The position numbers were made by a program, and so were the translations under genes. 64,000 nucleotides of DNA from Vibrio sp. FE10 (GTDB taxonomy: Bacteria > Pseudomonadota > Gammaproteobacteria > Enterobacterales > Vibrionaceae). The notes under the pieces were generated by a model. The model ran no database searches. It had not been told where the DNA came from and was given only the letters and a program-made list of their open reading frames with translations. The stretch is from assembly GCF_030297155.1 (NCBI RefSeq), contig NZ_AP028067.1, positions 1,364,001 to 1,428,000 on the forward strand. Reading direction: 5' to 3'. Shown here piece after piece: positions 28,053 through 36,977 of the stretch (positions within the stretch are counted from its first letter, which is position 1; each line of letters starts with the position of its first letter).

Positions 28053-28080
28053 GTTCGGATTCCTAATTCGGAATCCGAAC
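28053..28080. repeat. 11-bp inverted repeat holding the second 15-bp copy
   Basis: GTTCGGATTCC / GGAATCCGAAC around TAATTC begins 15 bp after the second recombinase stop. It contains the 15-bp sequence shared with 22870-22884. There is no T tract. Confidence 0.6.
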
Positions 28081-28288
28081 TACTTGAAGTTTTCTATTGG
28101 TATTTTGAGTAACAGGATAGCAAACAGGTAAAAATGGGTTAGATAGCTTGTTGGCAAGCAGTTTTTATTGGTGGAATGCCCCTATCTAGTTTTGGCAAAC
28201 GTCACAGACAAATATACTCTTTCGTGTTCTTTCGAGAAAACAAAGAAGAAGACCAATGTTAAGTATTAAGACCGAGCTCAATCCATGT

Positions 28289-31006
28289 TCAATCAAGATT
28301 ACCCTTTACGGCACCGAGCCAAAAATTAAGATCGGCATCAACATTATGGCATTCAATGGATGTCCCTGAGTCGAAGCTTTTGAGAATCAGTCCATCTCGC
28401 CTACGTTTATCGAAACTGAATATTTCTGCTTTTTTAGTTTTTGGGTTGTAAAGACAGCTTAGAAACGGATATAGGCTAATGAATTTACTATTGTGGCGAA
28501 TGTAAAGTTTTTCTCTGCTCAACCTTTCATCGCTTTCAAATACTATGCTTTCGAATGCTGGATGATCGCCTCGAAGTAAGCTTGCACTATAAGTTGTATT
28601 TCCTGTTGCCCATTCAGTATCGATGCTATCTATAAGAACTATCTCGCATTGGCTCAGAAACTCGACCTCTTCGAGGAGTCTACTTATGACTACTGTCTGC
28701 TTCTTCCCCAATTCTTTGTATTCATGGGAGTTGACGGGGCCTCTTCCATGTTTAAAGTTGTTCAGAGGTTCAACAATGTGTTTGTTAGTACTTGTTGCAA
28801 ATTCTGATTCTTTTTTACCTCGCCCTTTAAACCACATAGATGAAAAATCTTCTGCAAGAGGCGCATCCTCAACACTTCTTAAAACAGTACACGACTTTTT
28901 TAGTATCTGGCGCCAGTGGCCAGGTGACAAGCCCCCTACAAGCCCCTCGGTTAGAAGAGAGCTTACCTCATTAAGTGGCTCATTAATATGTTCCTTATAT
29001 TCGTATAATAAACTTAGACCTAAAGATGCAAGAAATGATATTAATAGCTCACCATACTTCATTTGTCGGTCATATATTGCAGCATATTCTCTTTCTGCAT
29101 AAATATTTCTATAAGGATACGCTAAAGGAAAAGGGTAGAGGCTTTTCACTTTGTAATTAATATCATCTTTTTGGGAAAGAGCATTTTTTAAGACCTGGGA
29201 TGCTAACTTAACTTTCTTTATATTTGTTGATAAATCAACTTGATCGAAACCACCAAAAAGAGCGATTCTAAGTTGTGCTGCTTTCTGATACTCAGCACGG
29301 AGCGCTGCTTCAATGGCATTCATTTCCTCAACTAGCGATACAACTTTTTCATCAGGAACAGGAACCTTGATAGACCTTATGGATTTTATGGACTGAGTCT
29401 GTACAACTGAGTAAGAACTAGAGTCCCCAATTCTTTTATAACCCTCCTCAGAGTTTATGAATTGACAGATAAATCTAATAGTCTTAGCTTTTAATCCTTT
29501 AAAACGAAGAATAAACACAGTATCTGCTACTGCAATTCCTTCTTCAGTTGTAATAAAATAAGCGGCGGGTTTATCTCCTATTCGTTGCAGTAATATATCG
29601 CATGCTTGGGTGCGTCTAATTGGTTTACCAAAATCGGCGAGCTCTTTACTTTCTAATTCGTTGATACTTAGTTTTTCAACTCGAAGATCTCTTCCCTGAA
29701 TGATTGGTTCATTTCCGTCTTTCAACTTAGCGAAACTACCACCTCGAAGGATTTCAGCCATATCACCAATTGGTTTCCATATTTTAGAGAGGCTTAAATT
29801 GATCCCCGCTATATCTCGATCCATATATTGCTCAGGAACGAGAGAATACTCATTATCTTTTATTAGAGTTACGTCCACGCTCGATGCATTAGAACCGTCG
29901 TTTACATGTAATACTCTTCTAGTAATGTCTTTTATGTCCTCACTACTTAGAAAACGTTTTCCTTTTTTAGCTTCGTGAAAACAGTCGTCAGATTTGACAA
30001 ATTTAATTTTTCTATCACTCTCATGACTACTATCCGAATTTTTCTTAAAAACTAAAATTGCACATTTCAATCCCGTATGTGCTAAGAGTTTTGATGGAAG
30101 GCTAATTACAGATTTTAACATCCCGGAATTAACCCAATGACGGCGTATTTCCTGTAATTCTCCTCCAACAAATAGCGGTCTCATGTTGATTAAAAATACA
30201 GCACGACCACCAAGCCTGATATTCTGCAATCCTAGCGCTACAAAGTTCAATGACATTTCTGATGATATAACTTGATATCCTAATCGCTCTTGATAGCGAA
30301 ACTGAGCTTCTGAAAGTGGTAGTCTTTGAACGGGGGGGTTGCAGAGGATCACATCAAAAGAGTTAGTAAGTGATGAGAGGTGAGGAGAAAATGCACTACT
30401 TCTATGTAGGGTGGAGTTTTTGTCACGGAAAAGATATTGATAGAGACTAGATATAAAAAATGACTTAACGTTGATTTCTATTCCTGTAAAACTAACCGTT
30501 TTATAATCCTTAGCTCTAAGTGCTCTATAGAACCCAGCAACCCCCATTGCTGGATCCAATATACTTTCATTTTCTTCTACTTGAGCAAGCTTAATCATTA
30601 GTTCTGCAACTTCTGGCGGTGTCGAAGAGTCAGAAAGGTTGATGTCAGAATAGCTAATTATCCAGTCCAAAGTGTCTACAAAATCTTGGTTTGATAATTC
30701 TAAACTGTTACAAGTAAACAGAAACCTATGTAATGAAGGGTGTTCAAAATTCAAGTCTAGTACGTTTGATATAAGTACTTGCTTAGTTAAGTTAAGAGTA
30801 CTTAGTAACTCATATACAGCATTGTGTATTGTGCTTGGGTCATCGAGTTTTGTGCTTTGGCGATTAAAATTTTGTGACGCAAGTAAAATCGTAAATGCGC
30901 TCAAGAAACTATCTTTAATTGGCCTACCATTATTTCTTACCCCATCAGCAAAATCCCAAAATTCTGCTTGAATACGCTCTGAATTCATAGTCGCTTCAAC
31001 TTGCAC
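28289..31006 (-). CDS. Fused N6-adenine methylase / specificity protein with altered motifs
   Basis: The 905-residue protein (GTG start at 31006) joins an HsdM-like methylase domain (about 1-390), a type I specificity-like domain (about 400-580; IIQGRDLRVEKLS, SSYSVVQTQSIKSIRSIKVPVP) and a helical C-terminal region (about 600-905). In the methylase, motif I reads DPAMGVAGF (151-159) where HsdM has DPACGTGGF. Motif IV is NPPV (223-226), where an aromatic residue normally follows NPP. Those changes may impair or alter methylation. The C-terminal part has a LNNFKHGRG segment reminiscent of HEPN-type RN...HG loops, a weak hint. There is no separate HsdS or HsdR; a DUF6602 protein is the only close neighbour. 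A modification-linked defence protein is inferred. Confidence 0.75.
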   Translation of the reverse strand: MQVEATMNSERIQAEFWDFADGVRNNGRPIKDSFLSAFTILLASQNFNRQSTKLDDPSTIHNAVYELLSTLNLTKQVLISNVLDLNFEHPSLHRFLFTCNSLELSNQDFVDTLDWIISYSDINLSDSSTPPEVAELMIKLAQVEENESILDPAMGVAGFYRALRAKDYKTVSFTGIEINVKSFFISSLYQYLFRDKNSTLHRSSAFSPHLSSLTNSFDVILCNPPVQRLPLSEAQFRYQERLGYQVISSEMSLNFVALGLQNIRLGGRAVFLINMRPLFVGGELQEIRRHWVNSGMLKSVISLPSKLLAHTGLKCAILVFKKNSDSSHESDRKIKFVKSDDCFHEAKKGKRFLSSEDIKDITRRVLHVNDGSNASSVDVTLIKDNEYSLVPEQYMDRDIAGINLSLSKIWKPIGDMAEILRGGSFAKLKDGNEPIIQGRDLRVEKLSINELESKELADFGKPIRRTQACDILLQRIGDKPAAYFITTEEGIAVADTVFILRFKGLKAKTIRFICQFINSEEGYKRIGDSSSYSVVQTQSIKSIRSIKVPVPDEKVVSLVEEMNAIEAALRAEYQKAAQLRIALFGGFDQVDLSTNIKKVKLASQVLKNALSQKDDINYKVKSLYPFPLAYPYRNIYAEREYAAIYDRQMKYGELLISFLASLGLSLLYEYKEHINEPLNEVSSLLTEGLVGGLSPGHWRQILKKSCTVLRSVEDAPLAEDFSSMWFKGRGKKESEFATSTNKHIVEPLNNFKHGRGPVNSHEYKELGKKQTVVISRLLEEVEFLSQCEIVLIDSIDTEWATGNTTYSASLLRGDHPAFESIVFESDERLSREKLYIRHNSKFISLYPFLSCLYNPKTKKAEIFSFDKRRRDGLILKSFDSGTSIECHNVDADLNFWLGAVKGNLD

Positions 31007-31603
31007 TTCTTAATTATCCTTATAGATTTAACGAGAATCTTGATTCAGGTAGAGGCTGACATTGGATATATTTTGCCTAGTTACATAATTAACTCAAGTT
31101 TCTACTGGGATTACTGCAAAAAATGGGATCTGACGTTTAAAATGCGTTTGTAACAGGTGGTTTAACAAAAATCATTCAGCTCATTGTCATATTTACATAA
31201 ACGCATCGTATATGATGATACAGGTCATCATTAATATCGGAAAATACTGCCATATGTATCTTATAGCAATGTTGTTTCAATCCATGATTTCTCGTGCTTT
31301 TTGGGTTGTGATAAAAGTATCGTTTGGTTGGCTTAAAATTTACTGCTAAGAGAAAGAAACCTCGAGTATCGGATCATATCTATGGTAGCTTCGCACGTTT
31401 GTTGGTAATTATTACTGTTTTGATCGAAGGTGCGCCTAAAAACTTCCAAGAAAGCGCTCTAACTTTAAATTAAGGCGTGATGTACGCTTGGCTGCGCTGA
31501 AATGAAGCGAAAGTGCCAAGCGTGAGGAATTGCTATTATATTGTGTGGGATAAAGATTTCGCTAAAAATTAGATATCAGCACCATCGACTCTTGTTATAA
31601 CAA
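31007..31603. other. Intergenic region with a nested hairpin
   Basis: No gene is seen between the methylase and DUF6602 genes. The notable feature is a two-tier stem at 31484-31523: ACGCTTGGC / GCCAAGCGT outside and CGCT / AGCG inside, with no T tract. The methylase promoter should lie just right of 31006. Confidence 0.5.
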
Positions 31604-32482
31604 TTATCTCAGGCCAGTACATGGCACTTCCCCAGGGAAACTATCTGGACTTCTACCTGATGGAAATGCCGTGTAACCAGGACGTCTAATGTTACGGCGA
31701 GTCTCATCATAAAATACACTCAGCACACCCGTTAATAAAAACTGAAGTCCCAAATGTTCCTCGTTTGGCTGATGGTCAAATGATAGGTACTTTCCAAACA
31801 TAGGACTATTTACGGGACAGGGGCGTTTTTTGAAAATAGACCAAGAGTCCAAGGCACCAATAAAGCCTACAAGATCATCAAATTTTGGTAACTCTTCTTC
31901 GTCATAAGCTTCTTGGAGCTTTGAAAAAATCCAGTTCAACGTGCCTAATTGAGGTTTGTTAATATGAGAGTGCATGCTTACTAAAGCGAGGTATGGCCCT
32001 CTCACCCTTGTCTGATTGATTGTTTTTGTACGACACAATTTTGAAGCATTCCACAGTGCCTGGCATTCCTTAAATATATCTGCGTCATTTAAGTGTTTTT
32101 TCACGGAGATTATTGCAATAACTCCTTCGGGTGGAACTATGACGCTGTCAGCAAAGCGTTGGAATACTGGATAAGTATCAGTGTCATAAATTATTATATC
32201 TAGTTGGGTTGAGTGTTGGTCAACATCTCTAGAGCGTTCTCTTCCCGTATCACCAGTTTTGACTGCTGGGCGAAGAATAAACCCGGTTAATACCTCTAAC
32301 CCTTTTGGTAAAAATTTCCGTAGATATTCTCCGATAAGGTCCTCGACATATCGACCATCTTCTCCCTGATGAGCAGCACCGGCTCTCGTTTGTGACGGAA
32401 CTAAAATTTCAAATTGCTTATACGTGGCAAGTAAAGCTTCTACTTCTTTTGACCAATAGTTCTGGATTCTTACTCCATCCAT
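31604..32482 (-). CDS. DUF6602 nuclease-like protein
   Basis: The 292-residue protein matches the DUF6602 pattern: a helix with EDLIGEYLRKFLPKGLEVLTGFI (about 47-70), a STQLDIIIYD strand (Asp95) and VIAIISVKKHL (121-131). This resembles a PD-(D/E)xK nuclease core, in which D-x(n)-ExK chelates metal. Here the E-x-K position reads Ser126-Val-Lys128, so one acidic ligand seems to be missing. It is transcribed in the same direction as the methylase but 597 bp upstream, so they may be separate units. DUF6602 proteins are often seen in defence islands; a defence role is inferred. Confidence 0.75.
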   Translation of the reverse strand: MDGVRIQNYWSKEVEALLATYKQFEILVPSQTRAGAAHQGEDGRYVEDLIGEYLRKFLPKGLEVLTGFILRPAVKTGDTGRERSRDVDQHSTQLDIIIYDTDTYPVFQRFADSVIVPPEGVIAIISVKKHLNDADIFKECQALWNASKLCRTKTINQTRVRGPYLALVSMHSHINKPQLGTLNWIFSKLQEAYDEEELPKFDDLVGFIGALDSWSIFKKRPCPVNSPMFGKYLSFDHQPNEEHLGLQFLLTGVLSVFYDETRRNIRRPGYTAFPSGRSPDSFPGEVPCTGLR

Positions 32483-33178
32483 CAGATACTCCTCTCAAAA
32501 AATTTTTGTACATCTGGTTAATTTGATGTGCACACAACCTTAATCCCTAAACTTAACCCGTAGTTAAAATGCCGCATATAACGAATCAATGCAGGACGGC
32601 TCGTTTACCGTACTGCAATCTACATCACTCATGTAATACAGTGAATCGATCAAGCATTGAGCTTTTTCCAAACTCTTTATATCAAAATACTCAACAACGG
32701 GTTACTTGAGTCTTTTCACTGAATGACAAAAAACTATATAGCCGATATTCGTAACCTTACGTTTCAGGTGAAGTGACTAGTTTTGAAGCACATTTATACT
32801 TTTTCACTACAGCTACTTTTGATTTGTGATCTTCATATAACCTATTATAAAAACTACTCACGACAATGCGTGGTGCCTAATTTCTTAGGATGCTCCATAA
32901 TAATTAGTTCAATAATTCTCGCATCAACTTCCTGAATTTTCTCACTTGAAATGACACATGGTAAAATCTGGTAGTTCTATGTCATGGTTTTGTTAACGGT
33001 CGTTATATAGAAAGCCTCTATGTTAATGCGAAATTTTCTTATTTAATTCTTTACAGTAAAAATTTTTCAGGAAATTTTCATTTGAAACAGCGAATTATCA
33101 ACCTGATTTAGCTATTCAAGTCCAAAACATAGGACTATGTCAAATAAATTTAACGAAGTAGTACAAAAGCTTGTTGCT
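32483..33178. other. A+T-rich intergenic region upstream of the retron
   Basis: No ORF of interest is seen. The DUF6602 promoter (leftward) and the retron promoter (rightward) should lie here. The base composition is visibly A+T-rich compared with the flanking core genome. Confidence 0.4.
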
Positions 33179-33421
33179 AAAGACAGGATAATTATTGGCA
33201 TAATAAACGTAATTTGATGGTGCAACTATTGACATGGCGCGAATTGGTAGGGACATACCTGAGTCTGAATAGAATGCATAGACAATAGTGAGTCGCTACA
33301 CATAAATCAATCTGGTTTAGGATGACTTCAAGCGTATAACCCATACGCCGCATCTACATCTAAATAAGGCGAGCGAAAACTCAATTATTAAATGTTTTAA
33401 GTATGGTCGGTTATTGTCTTA
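33179..33421 (+). ncRNA. Candidate retron msr-msd RNA
   Basis: Retrons of the effector-then-RT layout carry their RNA just upstream of the effector gene, and a 1-kb untranslated gap lies there. A possible a1/a2 pairing joins AAGACAGGATAA (near 33179-33190) to TTATTGTCTT (near 33411-33420), ten pairs with a two-base bulge. Between them are ACTATTG / CAATAGT (33226-33232, 33283-33289) and a tight hairpin GCGTAT-AACCC-ATACGC (33332-33348). I cannot fold it, and the boundaries and branching G are not established. The call rests mostly on position. Confidence 0.3.
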
Positions 33422-33499
33422 AAGTTAAGTTGTTGTTATTACTGATTAATACCAGTATAATGATAGATGTTATTGTTATCAATCTTAAAGGCAAATGAT

Positions 33500-35593
33500 A
33501 TGTCGATAAAGAGCATAAAAATTAAAAATCTATTGTCATTTGGCAGTATTGAACTAAAAAGCATTGAAGAAATAAACGCGATTGTTGGTATGAACAATGT
33601 TGGTAAGTCTAATTTTTTATCATTAGTTCAATTTTTCTATGACAAGATGGCAAGTGATAGGATTTTAGCTCCTGAATTGAATTCAAATTATAGTCCTATT
33701 GGAGAGGTTACGATAACGTACGATCTTTCTCGGATAAAAAAGATTGTCATGTCGGGGCGGAAAAATAGTAAGTTTTTCAATATTATTTACAGCGCACTTA
33801 TTAAAGATGAATCTGTTTCTTTCTTTGAAATGTTCAACTCTAGTTTTAAAAGTGAAGCGAAAACTTTTGAGCTGACGTTAATTGTTAACGCCAATGGGTC
33901 TTCATATTGGCTAGAGAAAGACAAGCAAAGAATAGAGATAATTCATTACTTGTTTCCTTTTTTTCATATTGACTCTAGACATATAGATTTACATGATTGG
34001 GATAAAATATGGGATTTGATTGCTAGTATAAAATCTCTAAATGTGGATAAGATCGACATGGATGACTTTAAAGCATATATCGATTCAAAGCTTAGTGATA
34101 ATGGGACGATATTTAGTGATTATATAAATATGATCGAAGACTCTATTACAATTGAAAAATATGCACATAAGGAAAAAGTTTTAAGTATTATAAAGTCTGC
34201 AGTTAAAGGTAGCGTTTTTAGTAGTGGAGGTAAAGATACAAAATACCAATCTGATGGGACAAACTCTTTTAATTATATAGAATCCACTTTAAAGCTATTA
34301 ATGCTAATTACAAGAAGTGAGTATATAACTCCGTTTGTGTTCGTAGATGAGCCGGAAGTTGGTTTACATCCTAAGAAGTGTGAACAGTTAGTAAATAATA
34401 TTTATAATACATATCAGAAATATGGGTTTAAAAATGGAAATCGTCGATCTATTCCTTTCCCTAAGATAGTTTTTTCGACTCATTCATCTAGTATAGTTAA
34501 GGAAGTAATAAAAAACTTCCAAGAAAACCATCAGGTTATTCATTTCTCATTAGATGAAATGAATAATACCAAGTTGCAAGTTATGAACTCAATATATAAA
34601 AAGAATAATTTTCTTAGTATATTTAGTGACAATGAAGCACGACTTTTCTTTAGTAAGTTTATTCTATTTGTCGAAGGTGAAACAGAACAAGAAATTTTTG
34701 GGAATTTTAAACTTCAGAACAAGTTTAAATCTCTTAAAGAGATTGAAGTATATAAGTGCTCAAATAATAAGATCGCCGAAGCCATTAACCCATCATATTC
34801 TAACACCTCGATCCCTTACTTGTTTTTATATGATGCAGACAAGTTTTATGAGTTTGGTATGCAGCATAGTAAAAAATTAGAAATTAAATTTTGTAATGCT
34901 ACCAAAGATGTTGGTATAAAAAATGAAAAGTTGGTTCAGGAAATGAAGTATTATAAGAGAGGCTTTAATAAAGAACATAAAGAAATTTATGAACGATTAG
35001 TTCAAATGTCTAGTTTCCAAGGAGACGAATTTGAAACAGATAGTACAGGCATGTTTTTTAAGAAAAACTCGCCTTTTTATGCTTTTAGAATACAGGTTAG
35101 AGAGTATCTAAAAAACAAAAATGTTACCGTTTTTAACGATACTATTGAGGGGGCTTTAATTAGCGATAACTCAAAAGAACTGTTTTTCAAATGGCTGTTA
35201 TCGGAACATGGTATTGATGTAACCCATTTGCTTGGATCAACTGTACAATTACGGACTTCAGGCAAGGTAGTTATAGATGATAAAGTTTTACTTGCGTGCA
35301 TTAAGCTAATGTTTGGTGGAAAATCAGATACGCAATTTAAGAAGACACGAAAATTTAAACAAGTGGAAGACCTTGTTTTCTATATCAATGGAAAAGCAGA
35401 TTGGCCACCGATCTCGAAAACCTCGGGTTGGGTAACTTCATTTTTAGATTTTTCTATTGCTGAAATAGAAAAAGAGAGTTTAGCGAACCAAGATCAAAAT
35501 TTTTATACTATTTTTAATGGATATTTCCCTGAGCTTTATGCTATATTAAACAGGCTTTATCCTGATAGACTACAGAGGTCATTATCTCATTAG
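33500..35593 (+). CDS. OLD-family ATPase-TOPRIM endonuclease, retron effector
   Basis: I set the start at ATG 33500 (MSIKSIKIKNLLSFG), with AAAGG eight bases upstream, rather than the frame opening at 33467; the product is 697 residues. It has an ABC/SMC-type ATPase with Walker A GMNNVGKS (30-37), Walker B FVFVDEPEVGLHP (Asp283, Glu284) and an H-loop FSTHSSS. A TOPRIM domain with FVEGETEQ (Glu392) and YDADK (Asp445, Asp447) follows. This is the OLD nuclease plan, also the effector type of retrons such as Eco8 (type I-B). An RT gene lies 98 bp downstream. It is expected to degrade DNA and stop growth when phage perturbs the retron (inferred). Confidence 0.85.
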   Translation: MSIKSIKIKNLLSFGSIELKSIEEINAIVGMNNVGKSNFLSLVQFFYDKMASDRILAPELNSNYSPIGEVTITYDLSRIKKIVMSGRKNSKFFNIIYSALIKDESVSFFEMFNSSFKSEAKTFELTLIVNANGSSYWLEKDKQRIEIIHYLFPFFHIDSRHIDLHDWDKIWDLIASIKSLNVDKIDMDDFKAYIDSKLSDNGTIFSDYINMIEDSITIEKYAHKEKVLSIIKSAVKGSVFSSGGKDTKYQSDGTNSFNYIESTLKLLMLITRSEYITPFVFVDEPEVGLHPKKCEQLVNNIYNTYQKYGFKNGNRRSIPFPKIVFSTHSSSIVKEVIKNFQENHQVIHFSLDEMNNTKLQVMNSIYKKNNFLSIFSDNEARLFFSKFILFVEGETEQEIFGNFKLQNKFKSLKEIEVYKCSNNKIAEAINPSYSNTSIPYLFLYDADKFYEFGMQHSKKLEIKFCNATKDVGIKNEKLVQEMKYYKRGFNKEHKEIYERLVQMSSFQGDEFETDSTGMFFKKNSPFYAFRIQVREYLKNKNVTVFNDTIEGALISDNSKELFFKWLLSEHGIDVTHLLGSTVQLRTSGKVVIDDKVLLACIKLMFGGKSDTQFKKTRKFKQVEDLVFYINGKADWPPISKTSGWVTSFLDFSIAEIEKESLANQDQNFYTIFNGYFPELYAILNRLYPDRLQRSLSH

Positions 35594-35691
35594 AGTTAAT
35601 GAAAAGAGGTAACTCTTCAGAAGTTTAATTTTATCTATTTTATAGATGATTTTTTGCTTCAACGCCTCTAAATCATAGCTTGATTACAGTT

Positions 35692-36819
35692 ATGTCAAAG
35701 TGTTCAATGTGTCACACAGTGAATTTTTGTTTTTGTATCAAAGATAAAGTGTATTGTATGTCAAAATATAATGATATTAAGATTAGTCCTTCCTTGACTT
35801 CTAAGTTGCTTGCTAACATTGATTATAATGTAGTAAGTGAAATCAAAGTTAGGAAGGACTTTACATACTCCATAATGAACAACAGTAACTTAGATGTTTT
35901 GAATCGAGAGTTAGTGTCAAGTCTTTTTTCTAAGATTCCATTAAATAACTCATGTGTAGGTTTTGTTAAGAATAAATCTTATCTAGATTTACTAGAACCT
36001 CATCGTTTTTCAACAAAGTTCACGCGTTTAGATATCTCCTCTTTTTTTCATTCTATTTCTCTAGAAGATATTAAGTTATCAATAGAGCCATATATAAAAC
36101 CAAAATTTCTGGATAAGAATAAGAAAATATCCTCAATTGAGGAAATTATGAAGGCTATAACGTATGCTGTTCCGGAAGGGGCTGAAAATGTTAAGTTTAG
36201 GGGGGAAACTGTTCTGCCGATGGGGTTTTCTTCGTCGCCTATAATCTCTAATATTGTGTTCAGAAAAATTGATGTTCAAATCCACAAGTATTGCAATGAA
36301 AATAACATTATTTATACTCGTTATGCCGACGATATGTTATTTTCTTCTAATAGTGAGTTGGTTAGCCAGACCATTTTTATCAATAAAATTAGATCATTGG
36401 TTTGTCAGCTTTCGTTAAAAATTAATGAAAGGAAAACGATTACGACATCAGGTCATATTTCATTAAATGGTTATGTTATTGACGGGCGATCTGGAACTAT
36501 ACGCTTATCTAATCAAAAATTGTCTAGGATAAATAAGATAACACATCAATTATTGGTGAGAGGTAGGGCACCATCAGAAGTAGCAAAAAAGCTTTATGGT
36601 TATTCAATATCTAAATATGACTTTAAGTTCGGATATAGCCCAGAGTTCTTTGAGCAATATTGTAAAGATCAACTCCACAATAAAATTGCTGGAAATAGAT
36701 CTTATTTGATATCAGTACTTAAGTTCAACGAACAGTATGAATGTATTTGTCCTAAATATGTGACTAAGTCCCAAGTCATGTTAGAGCGGCTCAACAAAAT
36801 TCTTGATAACTGGTCTTAA
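35692..36819 (+). CDS. Retron-type reverse transcriptase
   Basis: This RT of about 375 residues has motif A FTRLDISSFFHSI (Asp114), motif B LPMGFSSSPIISN, motif C YADD (211-214), motif D LKINERKT and a retron-like pre-motif GFVKNKSYLDLLEPH. Two retron hallmarks are divergent: NAxxH reads LLEPH, and the VTG of the thumb reads LNG (LNGYVI). The start is uncertain: ATG 35692 gives a Cys-rich leader (C-x2-C, C-x-C, C) before MSKYNDIK at 35758, and neither has a clear ribosome binding site. Coupled to the OLD-type effector upstream, it would make msDNA from a nearby RNA. Confidence 0.87.
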   Translation: MSKCSMCHTVNFCFCIKDKVYCMSKYNDIKISPSLTSKLLANIDYNVVSEIKVRKDFTYSIMNNSNLDVLNRELVSSLFSKIPLNNSCVGFVKNKSYLDLLEPHRFSTKFTRLDISSFFHSISLEDIKLSIEPYIKPKFLDKNKKISSIEEIMKAITYAVPEGAENVKFRGETVLPMGFSSSPIISNIVFRKIDVQIHKYCNENNIIYTRYADDMLFSSNSELVSQTIFINKIRSLVCQLSLKINERKTITTSGHISLNGYVIDGRSGTIRLSNQKLSRINKITHQLLVRGRAPSEVAKKLYGYSISKYDFKFGYSPEFFEQYCKDQLHNKIAGNRSYLISVLKFNEQYECICPKYVTKSQVMLERLNKILDNWS

Positions 36820-36977
36820 TTAATTCTTCACCTAATAGCGGTAAATGTATTGTTTCAAAGGTGATTAATAAGAGCAGTAAAATACTGCTCTTTGATAGTA
36901 AGTCATTAATAAAACCTACTTACGAATAATTATCTATACTTATTCATAAGCTTAATTTAGTGCTTAGTTGTATTAAT

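Larger units (their letters stand above)
22870..28079. mobile_element. Possible nested element bounded by 15-bp repeats
   Basis: Identical 15-bp sequences at 22870-22884 and 28065-28079 bound a 5.2-kb segment holding the IS21-family copy, a hypothetical gene, a structured intergenic region and a second tyrosine recombinase. The recombinase lies beside the right repeat, the usual layout of an integrative unit. The repeats are short and palindromic, so they could instead be shared terminators or operators of the two integrase genes. Confidence 0.35.

Noticed and set aside
28623..29102. 159-residue + strand frame inside the methylase gene
   Set aside because: It lies fully antisense to the methylase coding sequence, has no ribosome binding site, and its translation shows no family features.
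28289..31006. Complete type I restriction-modification system
   Set aside because: There is no HsdR helicase-nuclease and no separate HsdS in the window; only the fused methylase-specificity protein and a DUF6602 protein are present.
35594..35691. msr-msd located directly upstream of the RT gene
   Set aside because: Only about 100 bases lie between the effector and the RT, with short stems; too small for a retron RNA, and this retron type places it before the effector.
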